Assembly: GCA_031550615.1 (NCBI GenBank)
Contig: JAVBOL010000028.1
Location: 1 to 47,379 of the forward strand
DNA: 47,379 nt
From: JAVBOW01 sp031550615
GTDB taxonomy: Bacteria; Bacteroidota; Bacteroidia; Bacteroidales; Rikenellaceae
Reading direction: 5' to 3'
Below the pieces are notes generated by a model. That model searched no databases, was not told the DNA's origin, and saw nothing but the letters and a program-made list of their open reading frames with translations. This document shows, piece by piece, positions 45,667 through 47,379 of the stretch (positions are counted from its first letter, which is position 1; each line of letters begins with the position of its first letter). Made by a program: the position numbers and the translations under genes.

Positions 45667-47379
45667 ATGTCCTCAAAGCAGACAAATCAAAGGATCAGCT
45701 TTTCACAGGCGAGCAGCCGGATGCCCTATCCCGACTTCCTGGAGATACAGCTCAAATCGTTCCATGACTTTTTCCAGCTGGACACCACCGCAGAGAACCG
45801 TAAAAACGAGGGTCTGTACAAGGTGTTCATGGAGAATTTCCCGATAACAGACACACGGAACAACTTCGTTCTGGAATTCATCGACTACTATGTCGATCCC
45901 CCGAGATACTCCATCGACGAGTGCCTCGAAAGGGGTTTAACGTACAGCGTACCCCTCAAAGCCAAGCTGAAACTCTATTGCACAGACTCCGAACACGAGG
46001 ACTTCGACACGGTCGTGCAGGATGTCTACTTCGGCACCAGACCTTATATGACCCCGCGCGGCACGTTCGTTAGAAACGGCGCCGAGCGTGTCATCGTTTC
46101 GCAGCTGCACCGCTCGCCCGGCGTATTCTTCGGACAGAGCATGCACACCAACGGCACGAAGCTCTACTCGGCCCGCATCATCCCCTTCAAGGGTTCGTGG
46201 ATCGAGTTCGCGACGGACATCAACAACGTGATGTACGCATACATCGACCGTAAGAAGAAGCTGCCCGTAACCACACTGCTTCGCGCCATCTGCTTCGAGA
46301 GCGACAAGCAGATCCTCGAAATATTCGACCTGGCCGACGAGGTGAAGGTTTCCAAATCGACCCTGCAGAAAGCGGTGGGCCGCAAGCTGGCCGCGCGCGT
46401 GCTGCGCACCTGGGTCGAGGACTTCGTAGACGAAGATACCGGCGAGGTGGTTTCCATCGAGCGTAACGAGATCATCGTCGACCGCGAGACCATCCTCGAA
46501 AAGGAGCACGTCGACGAGATCGTCGAGTCGGGCGCCAAGAGCATCCTGCTGCACAAGGAGAGCCAAAGCGGCGTCGACTACTCTATCGTATACAACACCC
46601 TGCAAAAAGACCCCTGCAACTCAGAGAAGGAGGCGGTCGTATATATCTACAGGCAGCTGCGCAACTCCGAGCCGCCCGATGAGGCCACGGCGCGCGACGT
46701 TATCGAGAAGCTCTTTTTCTCGGACAAGCGCTACGACCTGGGCGAGGTGGGCCGTTTCCGCATCAACAAGAAACTGGGCCTGGATATAGACCCGGCGGTG
46801 CGCATCCTCACCAAGGAGGATATGATCGCGATCATAAAATACCTGATCCAGCTGATCAACTCCAAAACCGACGTGGACGACATCGACCACCTGTCCAACC
46901 GCCGTGTACGCACGGTGGGCGAACAGCTGGCCAACCAGTTCTCGGTAGGTTTCGTGCGCATGGCGCGCACCATCCGCGAAAGGATGAACGTGCGCGACAA
47001 CGAAGTGTTCACCCCGGTGGACCTTATAAACGCCAAGACGCTGTCGAGCGTTATCAACTCGTTCTTCGGCACCAACCAGCTTTCGCAGTTCATGGACCAG
47101 ACCAACCCGCTGGCCGAAATGACCCACAAGCGCCGTATGTCTGCACTCGGCCCGGGCGGTCTTTCGCGTGAGCGCGCCGGCTTCGAGGTCCGCGACGTGC
47201 ACTATACCCACTATGGCCGCCTCTGCCCGATCGAAACCCCCGAGGGTCCGAACATCGGTCTGATCTCCTCGATGTGCGTTTACGCCAAGGTGAGCGAGAT
47301 GGGATTCATCGAAACCCCCTACCGCAAGGTCACCGAAGGAAAGGTCGACCTTACCGAGAAGGGTATCGTATATATGAGC
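45667..47379 (+). CDS. rpoB: RNA polymerase beta subunit (N-terminal part, cut by window end)
   Basis: The first 571 codons of rpoB, from the ATG at 45667, are present. The product starts MSSKQTNQRISFSQASSRMP and shows the protrusion and lobe regions (GTFVRNGAERVIVSQLHRSP, GVFFGQSMHTNGTKLYSARI). The rifampicin-binding cluster reads FFGTNQLSQFMDQTNPLAEM followed by THKRRMSALGPGGLSRERAG. This is a wild-type-looking sequence with Asp, His and Ser at the classic resistance positions. YTHYGRLCPIETPEGPNIGL follows before the window ends. The 207-nt leader holds the hairpin at 45485-45518. Confidence 0.98.
   Translation, partial: MSSKQTNQRISFSQASSRMPYPDFLEIQLKSFHDFFQLDTTAENRKNEGLYKVFMENFPITDTRNNFVLEFIDYYVDPPRYSIDECLERGLTYSVPLKAKLKLYCTDSEHEDFDTVVQDVYFGTRPYMTPRGTFVRNGAERVIVSQLHRSPGVFFGQSMHTNGTKLYSARIIPFKGSWIEFATDINNVMYAYIDRKKKLPVTTLLRAICFESDKQILEIFDLADEVKVSKSTLQKAVGRKLAARVLRTWVEDFVDEDTGEVVSIERNEIIVDRETILEKEHVDEIVESGAKSILLHKESQSGVDYSIVYNTLQKDPCNSEKEAVVYIYRQLRNSEPPDEATARDVIEKLFFSDKRYDLGEVGRFRINKKLGLDIDPAVRILTKEDMIAIIKYLIQLINSKTDVDDIDHLSNRRVRTVGEQLANQFSVGFVRMARTIRERMNVRDNEVFTPVDLINAKTLSSVINSFFGTNQLSQFMDQTNPLAEMTHKRRMSALGPGGLSRERAGFEVRDVHYTHYGRLCPIETPEGPNIGLISSMCVYAKVSEMGFIETPYRKVTEGKVDLTEKGIVYMS

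Overview
The window looks like a chromosomal segment of a Bacteroidota bacterium, most likely Bacteroidales with an Alistipes/Rikenellaceae flavour. The pointers are a GC-rich coding composition, a SusC/SusD pair, repeated Bacteroidota-type -7 promoter boxes (TAnnTTTG), an adenosylcobalamin-dependent (class II) ribonucleotide reductase, and a sodium-pumping methylmalonyl-CoA decarboxylase cluster. The genus is inferred from gene content only.

Layout. 1-1212: 5' part of ffh on the minus strand. 1386-19449: a polysaccharide utilisation locus (PUL). A divergent secreted protein of unknown function and a LacI-type regulator sit at its head. They are followed on the plus strand by an FucI-type isomerase, a DUF6786-like lipoprotein, an FucP-type permease, an AraB-like FGGY kinase, a GH172 (DUF2961) enzyme, SusC, SusD, a terminator, a retaining-type GH97 and a GH183 (DUF4185) lipoprotein. 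19456-24218: nrdJ and folB (minus), tspO (plus), meaB (minus). 24418-28539: mce-mmdA-mmdD-mmdC-mmdB. 28610-39976: a secreted zincin, a TlpA-like thioredoxin, a dehydrogenase-fold protein, a nadX-like gene, a BRO-N/Fic fusion, dnaK, a small helix-turn-helix-like protein and uvrB. 40278-47379: the translation/transcription locus tRNA-Thr, tRNA-Tyr, tuf, tRNA-Trp, secE, nusG, rplK, rplA, rplJ, rplL and the first 571 codons of rpoB.

The most interesting system is the PUL. GH183 and GH172 are the two families known to contain endo- and exo-acting D-arabinofuranosidases. In the same gene run are an L-fucose/D-arabinose isomerase, an L-fucose/D-arabinose-type proton symporter and a ribulokinase-like kinase. 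Fuculose-1-phosphate aldolase, L-arabinose isomerase and ribulose-5-phosphate 4-epimerase are all missing from the cluster. The simplest reading is a complete D-arabinan pathway: GH183 cuts the polymer at the surface, SusC/D import fragments, GH172 (and perhaps GH97) trim them in the periplasm, FucP imports D-arabinose, FucI makes D-ribulose, and the kinase makes D-ribulose 5-phosphate, which enters the pentose phosphate pathway. Natural D-arabinans include mycobacterial and corynebacterial arabinogalactan and lipoarabinomannan. This substrate assignment is an inference from families and context.

Other signals worth attention are a stem-loop element present twice, upstream of tRNA-Tyr and tRNA-Trp, with a covarying base pair; a perfect 8-1-8 palindrome upstream of dnaK; a BRO-N/Fic fusion; a dehydrogenase-fold protein that appears to lack the usual catalytic triad; and several very long perfect terminator hairpins between convergent genes.
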